Source of the DNA: Lithobates sylvaticus
Lineage: Eukaryota; Chordata; Amphibia; Anura; Ranidae
Assembly: GCA_028564925.1 (NCBI GenBank)
Contig: CM053029.1
Coordinates: forward strand, 433,773,398-433,837,397
Direction: 5' to 3'
DNA: 64,000 nucleotides
A program made the position numbers and the translations under genes. The notes beneath the pieces were generated by a model, which was not told the origin of the DNA, did no database searches, and was given only the letters and a program-made list of their open reading frames with translations. Positions 21,690 to 33,292 of this stretch are shown here, one piece after another. Each line of letters begins with the position of its first letter. The stretch's first letter is position 1.

Positions 21690-21856
21690 TTTTTCCAAGG
21701 GCATCGATAGTTTCAAGAAATTATTAGATAAGCACCTGAACGACCGCAACATACAGGGATATACAATGTAGTACTGACATATAATCACACACATAGGTTG
21801 GACTTGATGGACTTGTGTCTTTTTTCGACCTCACCTACTATGTAACTATGTAACTT
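21690..21856 (+). mobile_element. CR1 LINE 3' terminus
   Basis: Encodes the last residues of a CR1 protein (FKKLLDKHLNDRNIQGY-like text) and the short 3' UTR with TAGGTTGGACTTGATGGAC, ending in the octamer repeats TATGTAAC. Such a terminal octamer microsatellite is typical of CR1. 5'-truncated. Confidence 0.8.
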
Positions 21857-22632
21857 GGGAGAAAGAATCAGGAAGCTAGCATGATGTTTTAATTCTATGC
21901 TTCAATTAAAGAAAAAAAGGTACATTACCAGACAGCGTTTTGAGGAAGTGAAATATATAAAGATTAGTATTTGTTATGAAGAAAGATATGTGTGCTTTGT
22001 TATTCTGTTGAGGAAGTATAGGGCAATTAAATAACACAACACTGCTGCCCTAGTAACTATCAGTTTTTCCTTTTTACAAATTACATAAAAAAGGTGAGGT
22101 AGAGGTATATGGAAACTGCTAAAAAAATAAATAGCAACTACCCATCTGACAACTGTCTGTGATGGTTACACTGATCACATCTGTCTTCATTTCTCTTGAT
22201 GTACAGGAGTAAATAACATTCCTTTTTTCCTTTTAACTGAATGAGATATATTAAAGGCACATCACACATAATTTTTTTTAGTTTAGAGTTGCACAATTGC
22301 AGTCTTACAGAGCTAAGAACAGTTTTGTGTTTTCTGTTATTCACAGACAATAAGGTGAACCTCTGCTGCACAAAAAAAAAAAAAAACACACAAACGTTGT
22401 CAGGTCACACGTTGAGCATGTGCTGCCACCCTCCCAAAGTTATTTTAATGGTATAAATTTGCATAGTAATAGGTATGCACTCTCTAATAAAAAAAAGACT
22501 TGTTGCTTTAGACATTGTGCTGCGCGAAGCATTAACTGTATGCTTGTTATCCCCAAACCTGAAAGTGCAGAGTTTATGACAGCCAGAATGCATAAGTCCC
22601 CCATACTGAGAAATACTAGGCTCAAAAAAACT
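21857..22632. other. No recognised feature
   Basis: AT-rich; no motif beyond chance ORFs. Confidence 0.35.
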
Positions 22633-23046
22633 GTTGAAAATGTTGCACTCACAAACGGAGGAAGATTCTCGCATTGACACCAACAAATAAGCCTCCTCTC
22701 CCGGCCTGTGTAGCTGGATAGACTCCAGAACCCGATGGGCGGTTAAGTTATTTCTCCAAGCCTCCAAACCTAGCTACAGCGTTCTACATCGTCTGTAGGA
22801 GACGATTTACTCGTACCAACCCCCCTTTTTTCGGCCTTGAGTGACGCTACGCCAGCTGGTCCGGGCGCATGCGCGGCTCCCTGCACGGCTCAGCAGGACA
22901 CTGTAGCTAGGTTTGGAGGCTTGGAGAAATAACTTAACCGCCCATCGGGTTCTGGAGTCCATCCAGCTACACAGGCCGAGAGAGGAGGCTTATTTGTCGG
23001 TGTCAATGCGAGAATCTTCCTCCATTTGTGAGTGCAACATTTTCTA
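22633..23046. repeat. Inverted repeat (fold-back), arms about 146 bp
   Basis: 22633-22779 and 22901-23046 are near-perfect inverted copies, including GATGGGCGGTTAAGTTATTT and ACCTAGCTACAG with complements. A GC-rich 121-bp spacer with GGGCGCATGCGCGG lies between. Downstream sequence to about 23275 resembles PLE-type text, so it may be a small PLE fold-back. Confidence 0.8.
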
Positions 23047-23763
23047 CTTTTATTTTAATCAATAAAAACGGTATTATACTAGGGCAGCTGTGCGCGCTCC
23101 CTCTCTTTGTGTGTTTCAGAATCAGTCTGCCACCCAGTGGATTTTTGAGAGAGCTGCAACACCAAGATCAAGAGAACTTGTATACAGACTGTTACACATT
23201 CAGGAGGTGTTGGTGGGTTTTGCGCTTATTGGTTTTGTATGTTTGATCAAAAAAACTGTTGTTATTTATGTGTGAGTGCTATGCCCATAATACCCATACC
23301 TGGCAATGTTTGTAATAGTGTATGGATAGCCCACCCCCCCGGACTGAAGAAAACAAACATTTTGTGTTGTACTATGTGCGAGTAGTATGGCTGTTATCAC
23401 TATACTTGGAAGTGGCACCCAAACTCACCATTATCACTATACCCAGAAAGGGGTAATTTTTAGGGTAGCTCAAGTAGCGAACAGTTAAGGCAACTCAAGA
23501 TAACATGCATTGTTGTGATACAGTGCCATTCTTTCTGAACGGGACCCCAACACACCCTGCTGACGGATGTGCATTGCAGCACAGTGCAACATCAAGCATG
23601 TGCTGTGGGGTGTAAAAAATGCTATATGCACCTTCATTCAAATCAATTACCTGGCGTAATGCAATGTACTATTGTGCCCTAATTCAGAACAATAGTGTGA
23701 ATGGGCACCTACATTTCTACTGTTAAAAGAATCTAACCAACCGCAAGTTGTCTTTAACTTGTC

Positions 23764-24058
23764 CCCCAGGGGACAAAGTGCATTTAGCGCTTTCTCAAAT
23801 TTTTTGGTATAGTGGCTTCCCTCTCTAGGAGATAATTAATTGGTAGCACTTGTCCCCAGCACCAGGCACTTGCCCTTGCAATGCAAGCTTTAAGGCCCCT
23901 ATTGTGCGGATGCCCCAGGGGACAAAGTGCATTTAGCACTTTCTCAAATTTTTTGGTACAGTGGCTTCCCTCTCTAGGAGATAATTAATTGGCAGCACTT
24001 GTCTCCAGCACCAGGCTCTTATCGCAATGCAAGCTTTATGGCTCTTATTGTGCGCATG
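23764..24058. repeat. Tandem duplication, unit about 147 bp
   Basis: Unit 1 (23764-23912) and unit 2 (23913-24058) both start CCCCAGGGGACAAAGTGCAT and run through CTCTAGGAGATAATTAATTGG. The second unit has short deletions and substitutions. Confidence 0.9.
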
Positions 24059-24084
24059 CCCCTATTTGGCTTTGGGACTATGTG

Positions 24085-26320
24085 TCAGGTCACCTTAAGC
24101 CAGGTGACAGATGCACCCCGTTGGGGTCAGGAGTGCAGTGGTAATGGACCCTATGGCTGACTGCTGCGGATGGAGCTCTGGGTGGTTCAGGAAAGCAGGT
24201 ACTCTGCAGCACCAACACAGATCACACTGGGAGCTAGAGCATGAGATTTCCCAGGGTGCAGAATCTAAGAGCCAGCGGGTGTTCACCAGGACCCCTGATG
24301 GTGGTGATGGACTTCGCTGCAGTCTGGCTCCAGGTCGCGCCCCCAAGGGTCTCCCAGCTCATGGTAGCCTAATGGAGGATAGAAAGGAAGCAGCAGACTG
24401 GGACAACAAGGATAGTCAGGAGATAAGCCAAAAGTTCAGGGCAACAAGCAGATAGGGATAGTCAAAGAACACGCCAAAGGTCGGGATATGAAGAAGACGA
24501 GGACAGTCAAGAACAAGCCAAGGTCGGTAAACCGGATCAGACACAGGACACACAGCAATGAGCACACAGAAGTCAAATACACAATATTAATCAGCAAGGC
24601 TTGGCTTGCAGTGCACAGGTTAATATAGCATTATTATTGTGTTCCTAATTAGAGGCTGGGGTGGAGCCATGCTTGAGGGAAGATTACTTAAGCATACAGG
24701 TGAACAGCGACTGGCCTTTAAGCTGAACACAACAGAAAGGTGAGCAAACAGACATGAACACTACTGCAGAGCCCCCCCTCTTATGAGGTCTCCCCCCCCC
24801 CCCCGCTTGGGCGCAGGCTTGGAGGGAAACCTCAGATGAAACCTCCTCAAAAGACGAGGCACAAAAACATCAGATGCAGTGATCCAAGACCTCTCCTCAG
24901 GACCAAACCCTTTCCAATGCACAAGGTACTGAAGAATGCCTTTACAGAGCTGGGAATCCAGAATTTGACTAACCTTGTACTCCTGATTATCCTCAGAAAC
25001 CAGGCCCGCGTTAGGGAGAGGACAAGAGAACTTATGGAGGAAGGGAAACACGAAAGGAGTTAGAGATTTTGAGGCTTTTAGGAATCTGAAGTTTGAAACA
25101 AACCGGATTCAGTTTAGAAGTTATAATGTACAGGCCAATGAATCTTGGGGCAAACTTCGGAGAAGGAACCCGGGCTTGATGTTTCTGGTGGAAAGCCAGA
25201 CTTTGTCCCCTGACTGTAGAGAATACGGTTTATGCCTGTGAGAGTCGACAAAACCTTTGAATTTACCAGCGACTGCCTGGAGGGAATTATGAACGTCACC
25301 CCAAATAGAATTTAAGGATTCCTGGGCCGTAGCCAAAGCTGCAATGTCTGGAGCACAGGTCATAGGAAGCTGAGGGTGTCTTCCATAACCTGAGAACTGG
25401 TGTTTACATGATTGTTGTGAGAGAATTCTGCCCACGGGGGTAGAGAGGACCAATCGTCATGATGAGCAGAGACTAAGGTGCAGAGAAAGGCCTCTAACTC
25501 CTCGTTAACCTTCTCAGTTTGTCCATTGGATTGAGGGGGGGGGGGGGTAAGAAGAGTAAAAATCCAAGACTTATTTGAGGGATTTGAAAAAGGCTCTCCA
25601 AAAACGAGAAGTAAATTGAACACCCCTGTTGGAAACATTATGAGAAGGAACCCCATAGAGGCGGATGATTTCTTGAACAAAAATGGGAACCAAAGCAGGA
25701 GCAGAAGGGAGACCAGGAAGGGGAACAAAATGAGCCATCTTGGAGAACCGATCTATTACCACCCAAATGAACATATTATTCTCAGGCAGAGGAAGATCGG
25801 TGATAAAAACCCATGGCAATGTGAGACCAGGTCTCCTTAGGAATGGGCAAGGGCATGAGAAGACCAGCAGGAGCTTGTGTGGAGGATTTAGACTGAGCAC
25901 AGATGCCATGTCCCCAGTGAAGGATCTTAGCTCTTAGCTCAGTGGGGGCGAAGGTCTTGCCAGGAGGAATTTTTGACTCCAGGGTGGTGGAATGGGCAAG
26001 AATGCATGAGGTCGGAATGATCAGCTCAGGTTCAGGCATGGGCTCCTAATCCAAAGTGTCAACTGACCTAGAGAGAGCATCGGCCTGACTGTTGCAGGAA
26101 CCAGGTTTGTACATAATCGTAAAATTAGAACGGGAGAAGAAAAGGCTCCACCTGGCATGTCTGGGATTTAGACGTTTGGCATTCTTTAAGTACTGCAGAT
26201 TTTTATGATCAGTGAAAATCGTTATGGGGTGAGGGGAACCCTCCAAGAGATGATGCCACTCCTCTAACGCCAATTTAATTGCAAGAAATTCCCGATTACC
26301 AATAGCATAATTTTTCTCCC
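24085..26320 (-). mobile_element. Ty3/Gypsy chromovirus fossil (partial)
   Basis: A minus-strand LTR retroelement remnant. In element order: RNase H (text [23 protein letters not shown]), integrase core and C-terminal region, and a chromodomain (YLVHWKGFGPEERSWI), which marks the chromovirus branch. A purine-rich tract and a probable terminal repeat of about 670 bp follow at 24085-24758. The gag, protease and RT parts and the other terminal repeat are missing. It is broken in several places and looks old. No LTR pair is available to date it. Confidence 0.85.
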
Positions 26321-26756
26321 ACAGGAGCCAGCCACAGAGGGCACGGGAGCCAGCCAGCCACAGAGGACACTGGAGCCAGTGGAGTCAGCCAGCCACAGAG
26401 GACGCCAGAGCCGGCCACAACTACCGTACCCATAGTTAAGGTAAGAATGACAATTTTATTTCTACTTTGTGAGAGGTTGAGGCAGGGGTGAGAATCATGG
26501 CAAAAGAAGGGGGTCCCGTGGAGACCAGAGTGAATGAAGGTGTTTACTGTACACTCTGTTAGAAAGAGCCCCTCTCCAGGGCCCATTAGACTCATTTGTA
26601 GTCTCTCATAGGGCCTGGTAGGGACTCTTTCTAACAGAGAATCTCAAATGGACACTGAAAGGGGCACTTATGTTAGAGAGAGACCCCCCTCCAGGTCCCA
26701 TTAGTGTCCATTGTAGTCTCTAATGGGTCCTGAAGGAGGGTCTCTCTCTAACAGAG
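26321..26756. repeat. Repetitive sequence, family unknown
   Basis: Starts with GAGCCAGCCACAGAGG units repeated about four times (26321-26420), then contains TCTCTAATGG/CCATTAGAG words in both orientations. No gene recognised. Confidence 0.45.
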
Positions 26757-26883
26757 ACTATCTAATGGACCCTCCAGGTCCCATTGGAGGTGCCTGCTTC
26801 ACTTCTTGTATTTTGTTATACTCTCTAATGGACCCTCCAGGTCCCATTGGAATTGCCTGCTTCACTTCTTGTATTTTGTTTAT
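26757..26883. repeat. Tandem duplication, unit about 63 bp
   Basis: CTAATGGACCCTCCAGGTCC followed by GCCTGCTTCACTTCTTGTAT occurs twice in succession. Confidence 0.9.
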
Positions 26884-27300
26884 TGAATGTGAAAATGTAG
26901 GGGTGAGGCCAGGGGCAGGCCATGGGCGGGGCCATGGAAGACTTCTGGAACGTGTGGCATGGTGAATACATACATTGAATACCCGCATGCCTCAAGGGTT
27001 GAGGTGGTCTGTTTTCAAAATAGAAAGTTTGAGTTTATTGTATTTATTCAGGTTTCATTGGGGTTTCTTTTTTCTTTTCCCTTGTGTTTCTTTCTTTGTG
27101 TGTTAATTTCATCCTATTTTTGCCCCTTGAGTTTGTTTATTTTTGGATCACATTTTGTGGAGTTGAATGTTTTAATAAAACACCTGCTTGTATTGCCCAC
27201 CCATTGGTGAGTGGGGTATCTTATAGGTGTGAGGTATGTTGTTCAATTTTGCTATGATTAGGGCCTTGTTTGGGCTGAAACGCATTCGCATTGAAGCATG
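26884..27300. other. Possible PLE-type sequence
   Basis: T-rich text with AATAAAACACC and GCTGAAACGCATTCG near 27275, which resembles the GAAACGC motif of the window's PLEs. The helix part is not convincing. No gene. Confidence 0.25.
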
Positions 27301-28728
27301 TGTAGCGGTGACACCTTTTGAAGGTGTCGGCTATGTGTAAATTTAGTTATTTTTGTCTCTCAGAACAGTAAAGGGGTTCTGAGAGTTAATTGGATAGGGA
27401 AACTTTGGCATCAGTTTGGCTGGGCTGTGTTGGGGTTCTGCCTCTACATATGTGTGCGGTGAGGTACACATAACAGGCTCAGAACCAGGCCTGGTTGGAC
27501 GTTTGGGTACCAGCATTCCCCGGAGCCAATCAGTGGGTGCGTTTGGCCCCGCTGAGGAGTCTGGGGAAAGGTACTTAAAATGCTGGAGTCACGTGTTCGG
27601 GGTTCGTTAGGCCAGAGCTGCCTGTTCCTGGATCTGGACCGGGGTAGCCCCGCAAGGGGTCCCGGTCATGGGAGCTTGTGCCGCCCCGCAACATGGTTGG
27701 TTTGACAAGCCCCACAGACCCGCTTGGTCTGGGGCAAGGATCCATCTGTTCCCAAGTCTCGGAACCGGCTGGTCCGACACGCAGTAACTGAGGGAGGATT
27801 CAAGGCGCCCGGGTGCGCTCTCAACTTGGAGAGTCACCGCAGCTCGTGTAAGCGACCGGGGGAGGACTCTTCGGAGGAGGGCCAACAAGCTGGCATCCTG
27901 AGAAGTGCCTGGTTGCTGGGTTGTCAAGGACACTAGAGAATCCACGCTTCCCCAATACAGGGGGTCCCCGACTTACGAACGCCCGACCTACGAACATCCC
28001 CTACTTACGAACGAGGCGCTGCGGGGACCCTCCGCCATTTTCCGCCGTGTTCCGCCGTGTTTTGGCCGTTCTGCGCATGCGCGGCCATTCGGAGCCTCGG
28101 AAAACTTCGGAAATGTCCGTAATTTGCCGCGCATGCGCAGAACGGCATTGGACGGAACATCGGAAATGTCCGGAAATGGTCGTATTTGTCGGTCTGCGCA
28201 TGCGCGGCCGACTTACGAACATTTCCGACTTAAGTACAGGCGGGCAGTCCCTAACGAGTTCGTAACTCGGGGACCCCCTGTACTGTCAAGGAGATGGATA
28301 ACGTTCCAGGTACTAAGGAAAGGTTCCTGTTTGTTTCTGAGTGCTACTTTGATTCAAGGTCAGAGACTTTGCAAATTTCGTAATTCAAGTGCTGACTGCC
28401 ATAATCTCTGGCTAGAGATTCGTTCAGCTTTTAAGTGCCCAGCTGCGATTGGCTACTCTCTGGGTTGGCGAATAGAGACTTTCGTATACTTAGCAGTTCA
28501 AGGTTCCTGAGATTTCTTCACCCTTACCCTCTGTTCCCACATGAGACTGTGTCTGTTGGATGTTACCCCTGCAAATAAAAACCTTTCAAAAGGACTTTTA
28601 TGGTGTCAGCGTGCAAAGTCATTGGGTACTAACTCTGGGAACCCCTAGACCTGGAGGAACAAGCCAAGCGGGGGTAACCGGTAAGCCCAAAAGTCAAGGC
28701 CGCCCCATCGAGGGTTATGGCCGCTACA
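27301..28728 (+). mobile_element. Probable solo LTR fossil, split by a MITE
   Basis: Starts TGTAGCGG and ends CCGCTACA, with TG/CA termini and short inverted ends. A polyadenylation signal lies in the right half. It is about 1.1 kb without the nested MITE. No internal retroelement coding sequence adjoins it, so it looks like a solitary terminal repeat of an LTR retroelement. A clear short target duplication was not found. Family not determined. Confidence 0.5.
27958..28280. mobile_element. TA-flanked MITE (CAGGGGGTCCCC ends)
   Basis: Ends CAGGGGGTCCCCGACTTACG and complement GGGGACCCCCTG, flanked by TA at 27956-27957 and 28281-28282. TA duplication suggests a Tc1/mariner-mobilised MITE. The interior is rich in TTCGGA/TCCGAA and GCGCATGCGC. 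Overlapping ORFs on both strands reflect its inverted structure. Confidence 0.85.
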
Positions 28729-28759
28729 CATACATGGAGCTTTTACCCTGTGTAAATTA

Positions 28760-29058
28760 TTAAAGCAATCCCAGAATCTGATCATATCTTACAAACTGAT
28801 TACGTCAGAAATACTTCAGTATCATGTGCAAGCTCCCTTAAAGTAGTTCTTGCTTGAGTACCCAAGCTTACACTCTTCATGACCAAGGTAAAAATAAACC
28901 TTAATGGCAAAGCTCATTTTTGCAACTTTGACAAGTGTTAGTAAAATTGTACATATTATCACAACTACTTCGTGTATCCAGGTGGATTATACCTTGTTTT
29001 TTTTCAGGACAGATTGGGCTTTCATTTGGTGGGAAATGTTAATGGATATCTCCTTATT
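28760..29058. other. No recognised feature
   Basis: Unique-looking AT-rich sequence without coding signal. Confidence 0.35.
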
Positions 29059-30680
29059 TTAATTTTTTCTATTATCAAAGGAAAACTGGACCAAAATAGT
29101 AGAATAGAAATGATATTGGAAGCCATAGGAAGCTATCAGCAGACCTAGGGAGGAGGTGTATATTGAGAATAAGAGGTCCAAGGACAGAACCTTGGGGGAC
29201 CCCGACAGAAAAAGGAATAGGAGAGGAGGCGGTAGAATTGTAAATGACACTGAAGGTGTGGTGAGATAAGTACAATGAGAACCAATGAATAGTACAATCA
29301 TGGAGACCAAGGAAATAACGTTTTTTGAGAAGGAGAGGGTGGTCAACTGTGTCAAAGGCAGCAGAGAGGTCCAACAGTAAGAGTACAGAATGGTGCCCAT
29401 TGGTTTTAGCTGTTAGTAAGTTGTTTGTGAGTTTTAGGAGAACAGTTTCTGTGAACATCATGCCACCATATACAAAGTGACGTCACGCCGCCATATCGGA
29501 GGTTCAAGTGGTGGCGATTGATGTAAGTGTCAGTGGCTTGTTTCATACTTTTTATCTTATGTATTTGGATTTTAGTTGTACACTCTTGCTGCTGTTCTTA
29601 ATAAAATACTACACAATATGGAACTCTATTTTATTGCCTATGGTGTTTATTGAACAAGGAGTATTTCCCCCTGCAGGATTCAGAAAGGAGACCCAAGGAT
29701 TTATTAGATTGATGTCTGCATTTGTTATCATCATTAAGCTTGTTTGCTGCAAACTCACCTGGCAGCAGCATCAGCGGTGAGTGCGCATTGCATGCGGGAG
29801 AAGGCTGGTGATCTTAGGGATACTTTTTCTTTGCACAGTGTGGCACTAAATTCATGGGTGTATCTTCTTAGTTGTTAGTTTTTAGCAGAGTTACACTATG
29901 TGATCTTTTTCCTGAGTTCCAGTATATAAGAGGATGCTTGGATCATGTGACTGAATGGAAGAAATAGAAGCTGTTCCCAGTGTTAAAAATCTATGATTTA
30001 TGCTGCACTTAATTGAGCAGCCTGTATTTCTGGTAAGTTAGTAATCCAGCTGGCTAGAACACAGAAGGATCACTCATTTGAATTTTCACTTTATGAACTT
30101 TATCACTTTTTCTAATATATTTAATTGCACTTAATTGAGCAGTCTGGATTCCTGGTGAATGAGTGATATAGCTCCTGGGAACGCAGAACAAATGACTTGT
30201 ATATTAATTTCATGGACTTTATGAACTTTTTCACTGTTCATGAATTTAATTTTCACGGCATAATTTAATGTTTTTGTATTTAGAGCGCTGCATTAATATG
30301 TTTTTGGTTTATCACTTAAGGTTAAGTATATTACCTTTCATTTGCTAGTGGCTAGTCTTGTAGTGTATAGCGCTGACGTTTGTTTTGTTTTAGTTTCTGT
30401 GAAGTGTTGCAGGTGGATTTCAGAACAAAGGGGATCAAGAAGGTTATTTTCAATGAGCTCGCAGCTTGTAGACTAGGCGTTCAAGGAGTTTGGAGGCAAA
30501 AGGGAGTAAAGAGATGGGTCTTAGGTTGTTCGGGCTGGCTTTTTCGATATGGGTGACCAGAACATGTTTTAGGGGGTTGGGGAAGATGCCAGTAAAAAGG
30601 GAGAAATTGAAGATGTGAGTCAAAGAGTGTAGAATAGAGCTAGAGGGTGACGATAGTATTTGCTTAAACATTTTTTAAGA
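29059..30680 (-). pseudogene. L2 LINE reverse transcriptase fragment, interrupted
   Basis: The minus strand encodes L2-clade RT. The upstream part (30450-30671) has SLTHIFNFSLFTGIFP and LRPISLLPFASKLLERLVYK (RT motifs 1-2). The downstream part (29059-29461) has TETVLLKLTNNLL, LLLDLSAAFDTVDHPLLL (motif A) and VGVPQGSVLGPLI (motif B). The FADD-type catalytic motif C is not intact. A 936-bp insertion with 12-bp target duplications separates the halves; between the insertion and the first half the frame is also shifted. No endonuclease domain remains. Confidence 0.9.
29456..30391. mobile_element. PLE-like insertion inside L2
   Basis: Flanked by the 12-bp duplication AGTTTCTGTGAA (29444-29455 and 30392-30403), which falls inside the L2 codons for FTET. 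There is no ORF of note. It contains a direct duplication of about 121 bp (30003-30124 and 30125-30245, each starting TGCACTTAATTGAGCAG). ACTTTATGAACTTT and AGCGCTGCATT words recall the end of the 43823-47339 element, so a PLE derivative is the best guess. Confidence 0.6.
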
Positions 30681-30689
30681 ATACATATT

Positions 30690-31420
30690 CTTTTATAGCA
30701 GAGAAATTTTTTTTTTAACATGTTATAGGAAGGCTAATTTGCTTTTGTGATATGGCTCCTCTGTCCAGTGCATGCACATCAGAGAGAATTTGACCCCAAA
30801 ACAATGAAGCTCTAAGAGTTGCATGCCTTAGCGCTCTCATGTACTGCAGTTGTACAAGCAGGTTTCTGACTCAAAGAAGATTTAAATTTTACTAATTGGT
30901 ATACTAAGCAGTGAAACAAGTTTGTTGAACAAATATATAAAAAACACATTATTAATATGTAAGAGTGAACAACAGCTCAATAGATATACAATCAGTTAAC
31001 ATGTTTTACTTCCCTCTTACAATGGCAGGGTAGTCAAAAGCTTAAAATCAGCTCACATCTGCAATAGCTGCATTTGTGATACAATTTAACAGAAGAGTTC
31101 TGTCTTTATAATGTAAGCGACAGGTAAGTTACCTGATCACATCTACATGCTGTCCCATGCACCCACTATTCCCAAGCTAGTCCTGGGAAATACCTGGTGA
31201 ACCAAACAAAATTACAATGATGACAGATATTCCATTACTAACTTACCATGCAGCTAGACAGTGCAACCAATGTGCAACCAGAGTTATGTCAACATACAAA
31301 GTCTAACAGACAACTTGCACTGCAAGTGGACTGAAATAAATACAGCTAATGAAGTGAGATAACATTTTAATTGCTTTACAGTGTACCAAGGGGGTTACTA
31401 AAAAGTGTGTTGCTCACTAG
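30690..31420. other. No recognised feature
   Basis: No gene, repeat boundary or motif recognised. Confidence 0.35.
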
Positions 31421-31426
31421 TTCTTA

Positions 31427-31751
31427 AGCCGGCCATAGATGGTGCGATTTTCTTTCCTAAATCGCTTGATTCCCCCACAGTCAGTGTTGATGAGGGAATC
31501 CCTCCCAATAAGCTATTGTTCTCCTGGCAGAGGGGGCGGGGAGAGCCCTCCCTGCCGGGAGAACACACAGCAAATATTGCTAGCAGTTGTAGCCACTGGC
31601 AATAATCACATGAAAGATTATGCATGCTGGTTGTACTCAGGTCAGTCGATGCATTGACTTGGGTACAATCAGTCTGCCAATAGATGGTTCTAATCTCAGC
31701 CTTCCCCATGCTGAACCGACCGTGATTCAAAACCATCTATTGCCGGCTTTA
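31427..31751. mobile_element. MITE (AAGCCGGCCATAGATGG family)
   Basis: Inverted ends AAGCCGGCCATAGATGG and CCATCTATTGCCGGCTT. The interior shares GCTAGCAGTTGTAGCCACTGG with the fragments at 6420-6699 and 42920-43199. Target duplication is unclear (TTAA on the left, TTTA on the right). Confidence 0.7.
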
Positions 31752-31813
31752 GTCTTTACTAGTAATTTCCTTGTAACATAATCATACTTCAAGTATCATA
31801 GCGATTGTAGTGA

Positions 31814-32280
31814 NNNNNNNNNNNNNNNNNNNNNNNNNNNNNNNNNNNNNNNNNNNNNNNNNNNNNNNNNNNNNNNNNNNNNNNNNNNNNNNNNNNNNNN
31901 NNNNNNNNNNNNNNNNNNNNNNNNNNNNNNNNNNNNNNNNNNNNNNNNNNNNNNNNNNNNNNNNNNNNNNNNNNNNNNNNNNNNNNNNNNNNNNNNNNNN
32001 NNNNNNNNNNNNNNNNNNNNNNNNNNNNNNNNNNNNNNNNNNNNNNNNNNNNNNNNNNNNNNNNNNNNNNNNNNNNNNNNNNNNNNNNNNNNNNNNNNNN
32101 NNNNNNNNNNNNNNNNNNNNNNNNNNNNNNNNNNNNNNNNNNNNNNNNNNNNNNNNNNNNNNNNNNNNNNNNNNNNNNNNNNNNNNNNNNNNNNNNNNNN
32201 NNNNNNNNNNNNNNNNNNNNNNNNNNNNNNNNNNNNNNNNNNNNNNNNNNNNNNNNNNNNNNNNNNNNNNNNNNNNNNNN
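31814..32280. other. Assembly gap (N run)
   Basis: 467 undetermined bases. ORFs reported across it are artefacts. Confidence 1.
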
Positions 32281-32372
32281 TTGAGCGAAATTCCGTCGGA
32301 ATTCCGACGGGAAAACCATCAGAGCTTTTTCCGACGAGAATTCCGACCATGTGTACGCGGCATAAGGGTTTG
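32281..32372. mobile_element. Right part of a MITE cut by the gap
   Basis: GAATTCCGAC words in both orientations and the end CATGTGTACGCGGCATAA, a common ranid MITE terminus. The left end is in the N run. Confidence 0.45.
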
Positions 32373-32785
32373 GCCAGGATAGTATGCACTGTGCAAATAT
32401 GCCAGTAGCTGAGTCCTGTAGATACTGCTCGTTCTTGTGCAGGCCAAGCAGTGTGTCCAAGTCTAAGGTATGATTTGCATGTTTGTGTGTGGTTAAGACA
32501 TCATGGGGTAATGGAAGGCACTGGAAATTGTATGTTTACTTTCACGTAAAACATGCACAGCATGTAGTATTGTGTAACAATCAGCTCTTGTCAAACATTT
32601 GTTTCTTTTTATATTATTTCCACTAATTGAAAAGGAATCTATAGGTCAGCAATTTACATAGCTAGGGTTCAGATAACTTGTTTTGTTGTATTCTCAGTGG
32701 AGAAAAACAGTTCTCTTGTGCATAAACAAAGAAAATACATAGCTGGCAAGGTCTTTAAACATTGTGGTTTCATTTTTCTATATTC
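32373..32785. other. No recognised feature
   Basis: Sequence immediately before copy B. Whether it also belongs to the duplication cannot be seen, because copy A begins at the window edge. Confidence 0.4.
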
Positions 32786-32798
32786 GTTAATCACATAT

Positions 32799-33292
32799 TT
32801 AAAGTGGTTGTAAAGGCTGAAGGTTTTTTTTGCCTTCATGCATTATTGTTTTGAATAATGCATAATGCATTCTATGCATTAAGATAAAAAGCCTTCTGTG
32901 TGCAGCAGCCCCTCAGCCCCCCTAATTCTTACCAGTCTACGGGTGTCTCAGCTGTCCGAGATTCTCATTCCGGATTGGCTGAGACTCAGCAGCAGCATTG
33001 GCTCCTGCTTCTGTCAATCAATGTCAGCTAGCCAATCAGGAGAGAGAGGGGACGGGACCAGGTCGGGGCTCCATGTCTGAATGGACACAGGGAGCTGTGA
33101 CTCAGCTCAGGTACCCCCATAGCAAGCTGCTTACTGTGGGGGCACTGAACAGGAGGGAGGGGCCAGGGTCACAGAACCCGAGAAGAGGAGGGCTCTGGGC
33201 TGCTCTATTAAAATCCACTGCAACAGAGCAGGTAAGTATAACATGTTTATTATTTTTATAGAAAAAAAAACAAGACTCTACAATCACTTTAA
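32799..33292. mobile_element. TTAA-flanked MITE, copy B
   Basis: Counterpart of 14-505, with TTAA at 32799-32802 and 33289-33292 and the same ends. Only scattered substitutions distinguish it. Confidence 0.65.

Noticed and set aside
24111-24455. 114-aa plus-strand ORF
   Set aside because: Antisense to the probable Gypsy terminal repeat; no independent support.
27240-27290. Hammerhead-like GCTGAAACGCATT
   Set aside because: Only the GAAAC box fits; the helix and CTGANGA box are not convincing.
31789-32460. ORFs of 190-223 residues
   Set aside because: They consist of N-run translation across an assembly gap.
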